Source: Pandoraea nosoerga (lineage in GTDB: Bacteria; Pseudomonadota; Gammaproteobacteria; Burkholderiales; Burkholderiaceae). Taken from it: DNA of 64,000 nt. The first letter of the stretch is position 1. Each line of letters starts with the position of its first letter. The notes under the pieces are model-generated. The model was not told the origin of the DNA. It searched no databases and saw only the letters and a list, made by a program, of their open reading frames with translations. The DNA is taken from contig NZ_CABPSC010000002.1 in assembly GCF_902459585.1 (NCBI RefSeq), positions 248,001 through 312,000 of the forward strand. Direction: 5' to 3'. The position numbers and the translations under genes were made by a program. Of this stretch, positions 49,835 through 59,793 are shown in pieces.

Positions 49835-50020
49835 AGCGCGAAGGAAGTGGATGCCTTGCCGTGAAGCATAGCGCCGAACCGGTGACGCAGGAATGAATTG
49901 CGCCGGCAGCCGTGCCGACGCCCCCGAGCGAGGTGTTGCGCGCCGCGCGCACGCAATATCGCGGCAACGCCGCGCCACGCGTGACGGAATTTCCCCTATA
50001 TTGACCGGTTCGACGGCAAT

Positions 50021-50050
50021 TCCGGCACATCCCGACACATCCCGACACAT
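50021..50050. repeat. three-copy 10-bp tandem repeat
   Basis: TCCGGCACAT is followed by two exact copies of CCCGACACAT. It lies between the divergent chrA and ABC exporter genes. Confidence 0.8.
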
Positions 50051-50106
50051 GGGCCGCAGTTCGCTGCGGCGGGCGGTGCGCCTCACGACACAGGAGCAAC
50101 GAACGC

Positions 50107-51846
50107 ATGACGGCGTCCGAATCCCCCGCGCGCAAACCGGCCATCGGGCTGGGCAGCGCTGCACGCGACCTCTATCGGGCGCTATGGCGTCACGCTCATG
50201 GGGTGCGGCGTCATCTGCTCGGCGCCGCGGCACTGCTCTCGGCAGCGCAGCTGCTTCGCCTCACCATGCCGTGGCTTGCCGCGCAGGCCATCAACGCGCT
50301 TCAGCAAGGCGAGATGACGACGGCCGGGCGCTGGATCGTCTATCTCGTCGGCGTCTATTTGCTGTCGTGGCTGCTACACGGCCCGGGCCGAATTCTGGAG
50401 CGCAACGTCGGCGTGCGCGTGCGCGAACGGCTCGCCGACCAGCTCTATGCACGCATTGCCGCCGCGCCGCTCGCATGGCGCGACGGGCGCCATTCGGGCG
50501 AATTGCAGCACCGCGTGGTGCAATCGAGCCGCGCGCTGTCGGACTTCGCGCAGAACCAGTTCGGCTATCTGCAAAGCGCGTTCAACTTCGTGGGGCCGAT
50601 CGTCGCGCTCGCGCTGCTCTCGCGCACGAGCGGCGCGATTGCCGTGACCGGCTACGTGATCATCGCGCTCATCATCCTGCGCTTCGATCGCGCGCTCATG
50701 CAGCTGGCCCGCGCCGAGAACGACGCGGAACGCCGCTATGCGGCCGCCTTGCTCGATTTTGTCGGCAATGCCGCAACGGTGATCGGGCTGCGGCTCCAGG
50801 CCGCCTCGCGCAAGGTGCTCGGCCGGCGAATGGGCGCGGTGATGGCGCCCCTGCGCCGCGCCGTCGTCGTCAACGAAGGCAAGTGGTTCGCCGTCGACCT
50901 GCTCGGCATGGGACTCACATGGATTCTGGTCGTCGTCTACGTACTGCAATCGCGCCAGCCGGGCCAGGCGGTGTTGCTCGGCACCGTGTTCATGATTTAT
51001 CAGTACGCCCAGCAGGCAGCGACGGTGGTGGGGGCAATGGCGGCGAACTTCCAGAGCTTTGCGCGCATGCACACCGACTACGGTAGCGCCGAGCCGATCT
51101 GGGCGGCCCCCGGAGACCCCGGCGCGGCCGTGCCGGCTATCGCGCCGGACGCCGCCTGGCAGACGCTCGCGTTGCGCGGCGTGTCGTGGCGCTATGCAGA
51201 CGATGCCCGCGGCGGACTGCACGGCGTGGATCTGGTGCTGCGGCGCGGCGAGCGCGTGGCGCTCGTCGGCCCGAGCGGCGGCGGCAAAAGTACGCTGCTG
51301 CGCGCGCTGGCCGGCCTGTATCTGCCTCAGCACGGAGTGCTTTTGCGCGACGGCGATCCTGTCGACTGGGGCGCGCTGCGCACGCTGGCGACCCTCATTC
51401 CCCAGGAGGCCGACGTGTTCGAAGCCAGTGTGGAAGAGAACCTGACGTTCGGCGAGCCTGCCGGCGCGCCGGCGTTGCAGGCGGCCGTGCATGCCGGGGT
51501 ATTCGACGACGTGCTTCGACAACTGCCCGACGGCCTGAAGAGCGCCGTCAACGAGCGTGGCAGCAATTTCTCCGGAGGCCAGCGGCAGCGCCTGGCGCTG
51601 GCCCGAGGCGTGCTTGCCGCAAAGGGCAGCTCGCTGCTCCTGCTCGACGAGCCGACCAGCGCGCTCGATCCGCTTGCCGAGGGCCGCGTCTTCGACCGGA
51701 TGTACGAAGCGTTTCCGACGGCGTGCATCGTGGCTTCCGTGCACCGGCCGAGCCTGCTGGAGCGCTTTGACACGATCGTCGTGATGGAGGCCGGCCGTGT
51801 TGTCGACGCCGGCGCCCGCGACGACGTGCTTGCCCGCCGCACCTGA
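50107..51846 (+). CDS. ABC exporter, fused permease-ATPase
   Basis: A 579-residue half-transporter with a six-segment membrane domain (about 20-320) and a C-terminal ATPase with Walker A GPSGGGKST (near 387), Q-loop LIPQEADV, signature FSGGQRQR, Walker B LLLLDEPTSALD and H-loop in VHRPSL. It should work as a homodimer. The substrate is not apparent; lipid, peptide or drug export are possible. It is divergent from chrA across a 272-bp gap. Confidence 0.88.
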   Translation: MTASESPARKPAIGLGSAARDLYRALWRHAHGVRRHLLGAAALLSAAQLLRLTMPWLAAQAINALQQGEMTTAGRWIVYLVGVYLLSWLLHGPGRILERNVGVRVRERLADQLYARIAAAPLAWRDGRHSGELQHRVVQSSRALSDFAQNQFGYLQSAFNFVGPIVALALLSRTSGAIAVTGYVIIALIILRFDRALMQLARAENDAERRYAAALLDFVGNAATVIGLRLQAASRKVLGRRMGAVMAPLRRAVVVNEGKWFAVDLLGMGLTWILVVVYVLQSRQPGQAVLLGTVFMIYQYAQQAATVVGAMAANFQSFARMHTDYGSAEPIWAAPGDPGAAVPAIAPDAAWQTLALRGVSWRYADDARGGLHGVDLVLRRGERVALVGPSGGGKSTLLRALAGLYLPQHGVLLRDGDPVDWGALRTLATLIPQEADVFEASVEENLTFGEPAGAPALQAAVHAGVFDDVLRQLPDGLKSAVNERGSNFSGGQRQRLALARGVLAAKGSSLLLLDEPTSALDPLAEGRVFDRMYEAFPTACIVASVHRPSLLERFDTIVVMEAGRVVDAGARDDVLARRT

Positions 51847-51926
51847 CCGACGCCGCTGTCGCGCCGGACAGCGGCGATCACGAGTGGCCAGGTGGCTCCG
51901 GCAAGCCCGGTGCAGGCGCGCCCTGT

Positions 51927-51975
51927 CGCCAACGCCGGCGACAATGCCGGCGACAATGCCGGCGACAATGCCGGC
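51927..51975. repeat. four-copy 12-bp tandem repeat
   Basis: A degenerate unit at 51927-51939 is followed by three exact copies of GACAATGCCGGC (51940-51975). It lies between the ABC exporter and the MerR-MFS operon. Confidence 0.85.
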
Positions 51976-52008
51976 GAGGAAAGAGAAGGGCGGCCCAGGC
52001 GAACATGA

Positions 52009-52035
52009 ACGTGTACGTATAGGTTGTGCTATGAT
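52009..52035 (+). promoter_or_regulatory. MerR-controlled promoter
   Basis: A TATGAT -10 box at 52030-52035 lies just after the dyad ACGT-GT-ACGT (52009-52018), 31 bp before the merR start. A dyad in the spacer between -35 and -10 is the usual place for a MerR-family activator. Confidence 0.55.
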
Positions 52036-52066
52036 TTGCCTGTCGCCGTCTTCTCCCGCATAGATC

Positions 52067-52585
52067 ATGTCATTTTCCAGCCGCGAATCCGGATACGTTA
52101 CGGTACGCGAGGCGGCGGAGCGCCTCAACGTGACGCCGCGCACGCTCAAGTACTACGAGGAGAAGGGGCTGATCTCTCCCGATCGGAGCGACGGACACTA
52201 CCGGCTCTATACCGAACAGGACCTCGAGAAGTTCGCGCGCATCCTGCGCATGCGCTCGCTCGGCTTCTCGCTCCAGACGATCGCGGAGATTCTCCAGAAG
52301 CCGATCGAATCGGTGAGCGCCTCGGGCACGGCCGTGTCGTTGGCGTCGCTGCAGGAAATCGAAAAGTCGCTGGCGCAGCAGGTCGACGCGGTCGACGCCA
52401 GAATCCAGGCGGTCAGGCGCGAAATGCGCGAGGCGCAGGCGGTGCGCGACGAGCTGGCCTACGATCTCGAGTACATCCGGCGCCGCATTGCCGGCGAGCC
52501 GAAGGACGAACTGCTGCGCGAGCGTCGCGAGCGCGCTGCGGCCCGACGCGCCCGCCGGGCCGGCGAGCAGCAGGCGGCCAAATGA
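52067..52585 (+). CDS. MerR-family transcriptional regulator
   Basis: A 172-residue MerR regulator. The winged helix is at about 9-78 (YVTVREAAERLNVTPRTLKY, then YEEKGLISPDRSDGHYRLYT), followed by a long coiled-coil dimer helix (about 95-135) and an Arg-rich basic tail. It lacks metal-binding cysteines, so a small organic ligand or drug is likely. Its stop overlaps the MFS start (ATGA), so the two are translationally coupled; it probably regulates the exporter. Confidence 0.9.
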   Translation: MSFSSRESGYVTVREAAERLNVTPRTLKYYEEKGLISPDRSDGHYRLYTEQDLEKFARILRMRSLGFSLQTIAEILQKPIESVSASGTAVSLASLQEIEKSLAQQVDAVDARIQAVRREMREAQAVRDELAYDLEYIRRRIAGEPKDELLRERRERAAARRARRAGEQQAAK

Positions 52586-54144
52586 GCGTCGCTGCTCCGG
52601 CGCGAGGGCCGTCGCGATCGCTGCTGACGCGTTTCAAGGACGATTTCTTCCCCTGGGCCATCGCGCTCGCCACCGGCCTCGACTATTTCGACAACGCAGG
52701 ATTCGCGTTCTTCACCAGCTACATCGCAGGCGGCATCAACGGCTCGCCCGATGAACTCGTGTGGGCGTCGAGCGCGTATGCGGTGGCCTCTGTGCTCGGC
52801 ATCCTGCAACAGCAATGGTGGGTGGAGCGTCTCGGTTACCGTCGCTACGTGGGCGGCAGCCTGTTCCTGTTCGCCGCCGGCGCGCTCGCGGCGGCACTGA
52901 GCGAGTCGTCGATCGAACTGGCGATCGCGCGCGGCTTCCAGGGCTATTTCATCGGCCCGATGATGAGCGCGTGCCGCATCCTGATCCAAACTAGAATCGC
53001 CCCCCAGCGACGGGCGGTGGCCGTGCGCGTGTTCCTGCTGATGATTCTTGCCGGCAGCGCGCTGGCGCCGCTCGCGGGCGGCTACCTGATTGGCCATTTC
53101 GGCTGGCGCGCGTTGTTCATCGCGACCGGCTTCGGCGGCGTGGCGCTCGGCATTTTCACGGTACTGGTCGTGCCGCCGGCCGGGCGGGTGCTCCACGAGC
53201 ACCGCGGCGAAGCGCATTTCTGGCCTTACATCCTGTTCGCCTTCGCACAGGGCGCCTTGCAGATCGCCATGCAACAGGTGCGTTTCGAGCTATTCGGTTC
53301 ATCACCGGAACTCATCTTTCTGGCCGGAGCGGGCGTGGTGGCGTTGGGCGGGTTCGTGTGGCAGCAATGGCACCATCCGCGGCCGCTGCTGCGTCTGCAT
53401 GCGCTGCGCGAGAAGACCTTCCAGGCCGGCATCATGCTCTACATCGCGTTCTACTACGTGAGCAACTCGATGAGCTTTCTCGTATCCCGGCTGCTCGAAG
53501 GCGGGCTGCGCTATCCGGTGGAGAATGCGGGGCGGCTCGTCGGTCTCACATCGCTCGTCTCGATTGCCGGCGCTTTTCTCTATTTCCGATATGCAGGGCG
53601 ACTGGCGCACAAGAAATGGCTGATCGTGCCCGGCTTCCTGATGGCCGCGCTGATCGGGGCATGGATGACGTACATGCCGCCCGACGTGAGCATGCCGTGG
53701 CTGATCGCTCCGCTCATTCTGCGGGGCCTGCTCCTGCTGACGATCGCGCTGCCGGTCGCCAACGTCACGTTCCGGATCTTCGCGGCGGAGGAATTTCACC
53801 ACGGTTATCGTTTCAAGAACATCGTCAAGCAACTGACGTATTCGTTCGCGACGGCGACGATGATCATCCTGCAACAGCATCGCGTGGCGGTACATGAGAC
53901 GCGCCTCGCGGAATCGGTGAATCCGTTCAATCCGGTCTTTCAGGAGACCTTCGGCAAGCTGGTGCACGGCTATGAAGCCATGGGTTATGCCGCACAACAG
54001 GCAAGCACGCTGGCGCTGTCGGCCATCCACACCATGGTCATGCAACAGGCGAGCTTCCTCAGCGCCCTGGACGGCTTTTCCGTCATCATTGGCGTGTCGC
54101 TCGTCGGCGCGCTATGCGCGTTCATTCAGAAGCAGATCGATTGA
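52582..54144 (+). CDS. MFS exporter, EmrB/QacA-like (DHA2-type)
   Basis: A 520-residue inner-membrane exporter with about fourteen segments, starting with a cytoplasmic N-terminus of 20 residues. The variant motif WWVERLGYRRYVGG between segments 2 and 3 and the LMILAGSALAPLAGGYL stretch (segment 5, motif C type) point to drug:H+ antiport. Its start is fused to the MerR stop, so it is the likely target of that regulator. Substrate unknown. Confidence 0.87.
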   Translation: MSVAAPARGPSRSLLTRFKDDFFPWAIALATGLDYFDNAGFAFFTSYIAGGINGSPDELVWASSAYAVASVLGILQQQWWVERLGYRRYVGGSLFLFAAGALAAALSESSIELAIARGFQGYFIGPMMSACRILIQTRIAPQRRAVAVRVFLLMILAGSALAPLAGGYLIGHFGWRALFIATGFGGVALGIFTVLVVPPAGRVLHEHRGEAHFWPYILFAFAQGALQIAMQQVRFELFGSSPELIFLAGAGVVALGGFVWQQWHHPRPLLRLHALREKTFQAGIMLYIAFYYVSNSMSFLVSRLLEGGLRYPVENAGRLVGLTSLVSIAGAFLYFRYAGRLAHKKWLIVPGFLMAALIGAWMTYMPPDVSMPWLIAPLILRGLLLLTIALPVANVTFRIFAAEEFHHGYRFKNIVKQLTYSFATATMIILQQHRVAVHETRLAESVNPFNPVFQETFGKLVHGYEAMGYAAQQASTLALSAIHTMVMQQASFLSALDGFSVIIGVSLVGALCAFIQKQID

Positions 54145-54274
54145 GCCGGGGCGGCGCCGCGCAGCGGGGTCGCAACGCTATCCCTTCCGTTTCGGCGAAA
54201 AAAACGCCACTATGGAGCGCTCGCGTCATATCCCGGCGCGAGGGTGACTCGACCATAAGACAAGGAGAGCGAAG

Positions 54275-55357
54275 ATGGCGTTGTCCACAAGAACCCACCT
54301 CGTCGCGATGCAAGCCGTTCTGATGGCATCGCTGGCATTGACCGCGAACAGCCAGGCAACGGCGGCGGACGCCAAGCCCCGAATTCTCGTGCTGGCCACG
54401 GGCGGCACCATCGCCAGCACGGGAGATGCGCGATCGGCCATCGGTTACAACGCTGGCGGTGTGACCGCCGAACAGCTGACGGCAAGCGTGCCCGGTCTCG
54501 ACAAGCTGGGGACCATCAAGGCCGAGCAGATCTCGAACATCGGCTCGCAGGACATGAACAGCAAGGTCTGGTATCAGCTCGCCGCACGCATCAAGCAGGC
54601 GTTTGACAGGAACGAAGCCGACGGCGTCGTCATCACGCATGGCACGGACACCATGGAGGAAACGGCCTTCTTCCTGGATAACGTGCTCGCGACGAGCAAG
54701 CCGGTGGTGCTCGTCGGCTCGATGCGCCCGAGCACGGCCGTCAGCGCGGACGGTCCCGGCAATCTGTACGAGGCCGTAGAAGTGGCGGCCAGCGCCCAGT
54801 CCCAGAATCGCGGCGTGCTGGTCGTGCTGAACGACACGATTCACGCACCGCGCTGGGTAACGAAGACGAACACCACCTCGGTGCAAACCTTCCAGAATCC
54901 CAATGCCGGGCCCGTCGGCTACGTCGACCCGGCGTCGGTGCGTTATCTCGCGCCGGCCGTCGGCGCACGCAAAAAGCCGCTGGAGCTGCCCAGCGCCGGC
55001 TTGCCGCGCGTCGACATCATCTATGCGCACGCCGACATGGACGCCGCGCAGATCGACGACGCGGTGCGCCGCAACGTAAAGGGCATCGTGCTCGCGGGTG
55101 TGGGCGACGGCAATGCCTCCAAGGCCGCGCTCGATGCGCTGGAAGCGGCGGCGCGCAAGGGCATCGTCGTCGTGCGGTCGTCGCGCGTGGGCGCGGGCTT
55201 CGTCAATCGCAACGTCGAAGTGTCGGACGACAAGGCCGGCTTCGTCGTCTCCTACGACCTGAATCCCCAGAAGGCCCGCGTGCTGACGCAACTGCTCATC
55301 GGCAATGGCGTGAGTTCGGCCGACAAGGTGCAAAAAGCGTTCGACGCCACTTACTGA
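54275..55357 (+). CDS. periplasmic type II L-asparaginase/glutaminase
   Basis: A 360-residue enzyme with a signal peptide (cut near ATAADA at about residue 31). The two catalytic threonines are in LATGGTIAST (near 47) and VITHGTDTMEET (near 118), and the QISNIGSQDMNS stretch is typical. It hydrolyses asparagine and, in this branch, often glutamine, to supply ammonia. The start is well placed after GGAGAGCGAAG. It stands alone, convergent with sauR. Confidence 0.94.
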   Translation: MALSTRTHLVAMQAVLMASLALTANSQATAADAKPRILVLATGGTIASTGDARSAIGYNAGGVTAEQLTASVPGLDKLGTIKAEQISNIGSQDMNSKVWYQLAARIKQAFDRNEADGVVITHGTDTMEETAFFLDNVLATSKPVVLVGSMRPSTAVSADGPGNLYEAVEVAASAQSQNRGVLVVLNDTIHAPRWVTKTNTTSVQTFQNPNAGPVGYVDPASVRYLAPAVGARKKPLELPSAGLPRVDIIYAHADMDAAQIDDAVRRNVKGIVLAGVGDGNASKAALDALEAAARKGIVVVRSSRVGAGFVNRNVEVSDDKAGFVVSYDLNPQKARVLTQLLIGNGVSSADKVQKAFDATY

Positions 55358-55448
55358 TCGCCCGGCGGCCGCGGCCGCGCTCGCCAGGCGGATCGGGAGC
55401 GTGGTGGTGGCAAGGGGGAGGGGGCGGCGGTGTCCGGCCGCCGCGCCC

Positions 55449-56213
55449 TCACTCCCTGAAGGTGCGCGCGGTCTCTTCGGCCGCGTGCCGCAGCTCCGGC
55501 TCGAAGGCCAGCAGGTCGTCGAGCGTGAGCCGGCCGATCGGCGCCTGTACCGCGATGGCCGCGCAAGCGCGCGTGCGACTGAGCATCACCGGCACCGCAA
55601 TCGCGATCAGTCCCTGCAAATGTTCCTGATTGTTGATGGCCATCTTGCGCCGTCGCGTGCGAGCGAGCTCCTGGCGCAGCGCCTCGCGATCGGTGAGCGT
55701 GTGATCGGAAAAGCGCCGCAGCGGCAGGGTGTCGATCAGGCGTTCGCGCCGCTCTTTGGGTAGAAAGCTCATCAACACCTTGCCGCTCGCCGAACAGTGC
55801 ATCGGCACATGCGAACCCGGCTGCAGATGCATGCGCAGCGGCCACTCCGTCTCCACGCGGTCGACATAGATCACGTCGTTGCCCGAGAGCATCGTGAGGT
55901 TGCACGTCTCGCCGATCCGCGCGACGAGTTGCTGCAGCAGGCCGTGCCGTGCGGCGGCCGGCCCCGTTTGCATCAGCACGTTGATGGCGAGCGCACGCAC
56001 GCGGGGCGAGCATTCATAGCGACGATCGTTCGCGCTGCGCGTGATGAGCCAGGCGTCCTTGAGCTGCGTCAGGATGCGATGCACGGTCTGCTTGGGCAGT
56101 CCCAGCGCATTGACCAGGTCCATCATCGAGAGCGGGCCACCCGCGTCGGCCAGGACTTCGAGCACGCGAAACGCCCGGACCGCGGCCGCGTTCGATTGGT
56201 TCGATGCCGTCAT
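55449..56213 (-). CDS. sauR: IclR-family regulator of sulfoacetate genes
   Basis: A 254-residue IclR regulator with an N-terminal winged helix (about 12-75; MMDLVNALGLPKQTVHRILT) and a C-terminal GAF-type effector domain. The start is well supported by AGGAGGGGAGA just before the ATG at 56213. It is divergent from sauS across 294 bp, in the position of the regulator in the described sauRSTU locus of Cupriavidus necator, so it probably controls sauSTU with sulfoacetate or a product as signal. Confidence 0.82.
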   Translation of the reverse strand: MTASNQSNAAAVRAFRVLEVLADAGGPLSMMDLVNALGLPKQTVHRILTQLKDAWLITRSANDRRYECSPRVRALAINVLMQTGPAAARHGLLQQLVARIGETCNLTMLSGNDVIYVDRVETEWPLRMHLQPGSHVPMHCSASGKVLMSFLPKERRERLIDTLPLRRFSDHTLTDREALRQELARTRRRKMAINNQEHLQGLIAIAVPVMLSRTRACAAIAVQAPIGRLTLDDLLAFEPELRHAAEETARTFRE

Positions 56214-56401
56214 TCTCCCCTCCTGATACAAGGCGCGCTCGCGCCGCGGCGCGCACGTCCGTGCGGGGCCGTTCCTGAAGTCGCGCCGCATGGGTGATCC
56301 GCGCTATCCACGCGGCTTACCTGCGATTCTGCATCGTTTTCATTACTTTTGCGGACTGAACGGGTCCCGAATATCGAGACAGCCTGTACACCCGTCGACA
56401 C

Positions 56402-56417
56402 TGTCCGGTTTGTCCGG
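56402..56417. promoter_or_regulatory. direct repeat in sauR-sauS promoter region
   Basis: TGTCCGG at 56402-56408 is repeated at 56411-56417, about 95 bp before the sauS start. It may be a regulator site, but the repeat is short. Confidence 0.35.
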
Positions 56418-56507
56418 AAATTTGAGACCTGCGGCACTCCCCGGTTGGCTAGATTGAGTACGCGAACTCAAGCAAAAACCGGCGTTTCACGCATCAGGAG
56501 ACATCTC

Positions 56508-58007
56508 ATGAATTCACGGGCTTTCGGCGCCGTCGTCACCTCATCCCCGCAATCGCCTTTGCCACAGGACGCGCGCTCGCTTGCCGCCACGGCTCGCGCC
56601 GCCGGCGCAGCGTGCGAGCAGGTGCAGGTCGCTGAACTCGTCGCACGCGCCCGAGCGGCACAGCGCACCTTCGCCATTGCCGGACAGCGCACGCTCGACA
56701 CGGCTGCCAGTGCGGCGGCGTGGGCCATCATGGAGCCCGCACGCAATCGCCAACTCGCCGAGCTCGCCGTCGCCGACACCGGGCTCGGCAACGTCGACGA
56801 CAAGATCCAGAAGAATTTTCGCAAGACGCTCGGGCTGCTGCGCGACCTGCATGGCCGCCGCACCACCGGCGTCATCGCGCAAGACGCCGCGCGCGGCATC
56901 GTCGAGATTGCGCGGGCCGTAGGTGTCGTAGCCGCGATCACGCCGTCGACCAATCCGGCCGCCACGCCGGCCAACAAGATCATCAACGCGCTCAAATGCG
57001 GCAACGCGGTGATCGTCGCGCCGTCGCCGAAGGGGTATTCCGCCTGCGCGCTGCTTCTTCGCTTCATCCACGCGGAACTCGCCAAGGCGTCGCTTTCGCC
57101 GGATCTCGTGCAGATGTTGCCCGCGCCGATCAGCAAGGCGGCCACCGCGGCGTTGATGCAGCAGGTCGATCTGGTCGTCGCGACCGGCTCCCAGGCGAAC
57201 GTGCGCATGGCCTACACGAGCGGCACGCCGGCTTTCGGCGTCGGCGCCGGCAACGTGGCGTCGATCGTTACGGCAAGCGCCGATCTGGCCGATGCGGCGC
57301 AGAAGATCGCCCGCTCGAAGACGTTCGACAACGCCACGAGCTGCTCGTCCGAGAACAGCGTGGTGATCGAGGATGCCGTATACGCGCCGATGATCGAGGC
57401 GCTGCGGGCGGCGGGCGGCGTATTGCTCGACGAGGCCCAGAAGCGTGCGCTTCAGGCGGTCATGTGGGTCGACGGCAAGCTCTCGGCGCAGTGCACGGCC
57501 AAATCGGCGCAAGTGATTGCGCGACTTGCCGGGCTGGCGTCGGTTGCGGCGCAGCAGCCGGCCTTTCTGATGGTCGAGGAGACGGGAACCGGCGCGGATC
57601 ATCCGTTCTCGGGCGAGAAGCTCTCGCCGGTGCTCACGGTCTATCGCGCACGCGATTTTGTCGACGCCATGTCGCTCGTCGAACGGCTTTACGCCTATAT
57701 GGGCGCCGGCCATTCTGTCGGACTTCATGGGGGCGACCCGGCACAGGCCGTGCAACTCGGCCAGACGCTGCCCGTCGCCCGGGTGATTGTCAACCAGGCG
57801 CATTGCTTCGCCACCGGCGGGAATTTCGACAACGGTCTGCCGTTCTCGCTTTCGATGGGCTGCGGCACGTGGGGCAAGAACAACTTCACGGACAACCTCG
57901 GCTTTCGCCAGTACCTGAACGTGACTCGCGTGGCATATCCGATCGCCGCGGTGGTGCCCGAAGTCGACGATCTGCTGGCGGACTATTTCGGGAGGTTCGG
58001 ACGATGA
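56508..58007 (+). CDS. sauS: CoA-acylating sulfoacetaldehyde dehydrogenase
   Basis: A 499-residue aldehyde dehydrogenase-superfamily enzyme of the acylating type, expected to reduce sulfoacetyl-CoA to sulfoacetaldehyde with a nicotinamide nucleotide. The catalytic Cys is in FDNATSCSSENSVV near residue 283, and the NAD-site stretch ITPSTNPAATPANKIINALK is typical of acylating enzymes. It has AGGAG at good spacing before the ATG, and its stop overlaps the sauT start (ATGA). Identity as SauS rests on the family plus the SauR-T-U neighbours; succinate-semialdehyde or other acylating dehydrogenases are alternatives. Confidence 0.87.
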   Translation: MNSRAFGAVVTSSPQSPLPQDARSLAATARAAGAACEQVQVAELVARARAAQRTFAIAGQRTLDTAASAAAWAIMEPARNRQLAELAVADTGLGNVDDKIQKNFRKTLGLLRDLHGRRTTGVIAQDAARGIVEIARAVGVVAAITPSTNPAATPANKIINALKCGNAVIVAPSPKGYSACALLLRFIHAELAKASLSPDLVQMLPAPISKAATAALMQQVDLVVATGSQANVRMAYTSGTPAFGVGAGNVASIVTASADLADAAQKIARSKTFDNATSCSSENSVVIEDAVYAPMIEALRAAGGVLLDEAQKRALQAVMWVDGKLSAQCTAKSAQVIARLAGLASVAAQQPAFLMVEETGTGADHPFSGEKLSPVLTVYRARDFVDAMSLVERLYAYMGAGHSVGLHGGDPAQAVQLGQTLPVARVIVNQAHCFATGGNFDNGLPFSLSMGCGTWGKNNFTDNLGFRQYLNVTRVAYPIAAVVPEVDDLLADYFGRFGR

Positions 58008-59662
58008 ACGCACCGATGAACCCTGTCCTGGACGCCGTACCGGAGGCCGAGTCCACTGGAGCCACTGCACCCGCTGCACCCGGCGCAGCGGCGACCCTGC
58101 GCGAGTTGATCGAAGCGCAGGCGTTGGCGTTCGGCGACAAACCCTACCTGCTGAGGACGGGCGAGGGCAGCGAACCGGAGAGCGAGACCCAGGGCGATGC
58201 GCCCGCACTGACTTTCGCGGCGCTGCGCGACGACTGCCGGGAACTCGCGAGGCGTTTTGCCCGCGCGGGGCTCCGGCCGGGCGACATCGTGTCGGTGTGC
58301 ATGGGCAACGGCCTGCAGACGGCACGCTTGATTCTGGCGGCAATGTACGGCGGTCTCGTCGTCAATCCGATCAATCTGCTGTGTCAGCCCGCGCAGTTGC
58401 AGTACATCGTCGAGCATTCGGACACCCGGATGATTTTCGTGTCGCCCGCCATGCTGCCCGCGCTAACGCAGGCGGTGGACGCGGCGCACGCCGGCGGCAT
58501 GCGCCGTCCCGTCGCGCTGGTCTGCGTTTCGCCCGACGACGCCCGTTTGCCGGACATCCCGACGCTCGGCGCCTCGCATACCCCGCGCGTCTCGCCAACG
58601 CCGGCCGGGCAGGACATGCGCGACGTCGCCTTGCTGATGTACACGTCGGGCACCACGGGTCTGCCCAAGGGCGTACTGCTCACGCACGGCAATCTGCTGG
58701 CCAATGCGGGCTTCATCAGTGCCGAACATCGGCTGACCCCCGACGATCGCGTGCTGGCAGCGCTGCCGCTCTATCACATCAACGGCCTGGTGGTGACGCT
58801 GCTCACGCCGCTGTTCCACGGAGGATCGGTGGTAATGGCGCCGAAGTTTTCGGCGCGCACGTTCTGGCGCGACGTCGTTGCGACCCGGTGCTCGTGGATC
58901 AACGTCGTGCCGACCATCGTGGCGTACCTGCTCGACGGCGAGATGCCCGACCGGGAGGCTCTCGCGTCGCTGCGCTTTTGCCGCAGCGCGTCGGCGGCCT
59001 TGCCGGGCGACCATCATCGGGCGTTCGAGGCACGCTTTGGCATCGGCATCATCGAGACGATGGGCATGACCGAAACGGCGGCGCCCGTATTCAGCAATCC
59101 GTTCGACGCGAGCCGGCGGCGTGTGGGCAGCATCGGCCTGCCCTCGGGCGGCGAGGCGAAAGTCGTTCGCCGCGATGGCACGCGGGCAACAGCGGGCGAG
59201 ACCGGCGAGCTGGTGTTGCGCGGCGCCCAGGTGATGCGCGGCTACTACAAGCGTCCCGAGGAAACCGCGGCCGCGTTCACGAGCGACGGATGGCTGCGCA
59301 CCGGTGACCTCGGGTATTGCGACGAGGATGGCTATTTCTACATCACGGGGCGCGCCAAGGAACTGATCATCAAGGGCGGGGAGAACATTGCGCCGCGCGA
59401 GATCGACGAAGCGCTGCTGCGACATCCGGGCGTGCTCGACGCCGCGGCCGTGGGCGTGCCGGACCCCGCTTACGGGCAGGAAATCGTGGCGTTCGTCGTG
59501 GTGCGCGAGCGCACGGAGGGCAGCGTCGATGCGGCGGCCTTGCGCGAGCACTGCCTGCAGACGCTCGGCCGCTACAAGACGCCAAAGGAGTTCCGGTTCG
59601 TGACCGACCTGCCCAGGGGGCCGTCCGGGAAGGTGCAGCGCCTGAAGCTGCTGCAGCCCTAG
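58004..59662 (+). CDS. sauT: sulfoacetate-CoA ligase (AMP-forming)
   Basis: A 552-residue adenylate-forming ligase. The P-loop-like motif LLMYTSGTTGLPKG is near residue 210, MGMTETAAPVFS near 354, the hinge and ribose-binding GWLRTGDLGYCDEDGYFYI near 428, and the catalytic Lys in GPSGKVQR near the C-terminus. In this cluster it should join sulfoacetate to CoA. It is coupled to sauS by an ATGA overlap. Residues 10-30 are an Ala/Pro-rich low-complexity stretch. Confidence 0.87.
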   Translation: MNAPMNPVLDAVPEAESTGATAPAAPGAAATLRELIEAQALAFGDKPYLLRTGEGSEPESETQGDAPALTFAALRDDCRELARRFARAGLRPGDIVSVCMGNGLQTARLILAAMYGGLVVNPINLLCQPAQLQYIVEHSDTRMIFVSPAMLPALTQAVDAAHAGGMRRPVALVCVSPDDARLPDIPTLGASHTPRVSPTPAGQDMRDVALLMYTSGTTGLPKGVLLTHGNLLANAGFISAEHRLTPDDRVLAALPLYHINGLVVTLLTPLFHGGSVVMAPKFSARTFWRDVVATRCSWINVVPTIVAYLLDGEMPDREALASLRFCRSASAALPGDHHRAFEARFGIGIIETMGMTETAAPVFSNPFDASRRRVGSIGLPSGGEAKVVRRDGTRATAGETGELVLRGAQVMRGYYKRPEETAAAFTSDGWLRTGDLGYCDEDGYFYITGRAKELIIKGGENIAPREIDEALLRHPGVLDAAAVGVPDPAYGQEIVAFVVVRERTEGSVDAAALREHCLQTLGRYKTPKEFRFVTDLPRGPSGKVQRLKLLQP

Positions 59663-59793
59663 CCGATGGCCGGGGCGCCGGGCGACGCACCCCGCATCCG
59701 TCGTTCGTCCTCTGGCCGCCCGTTCACCGTAGTACCGCGCAAGACGCGATCGCAGGCGCGAGACGCCGGCGACGTAAATACATAGGAGACAAC

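Noticed and set aside
55365-55445. Terminator between asparaginase and sauR
   Set aside because: The region is G+C-rich with overlapping possible stems but no clean stem followed by a T run.
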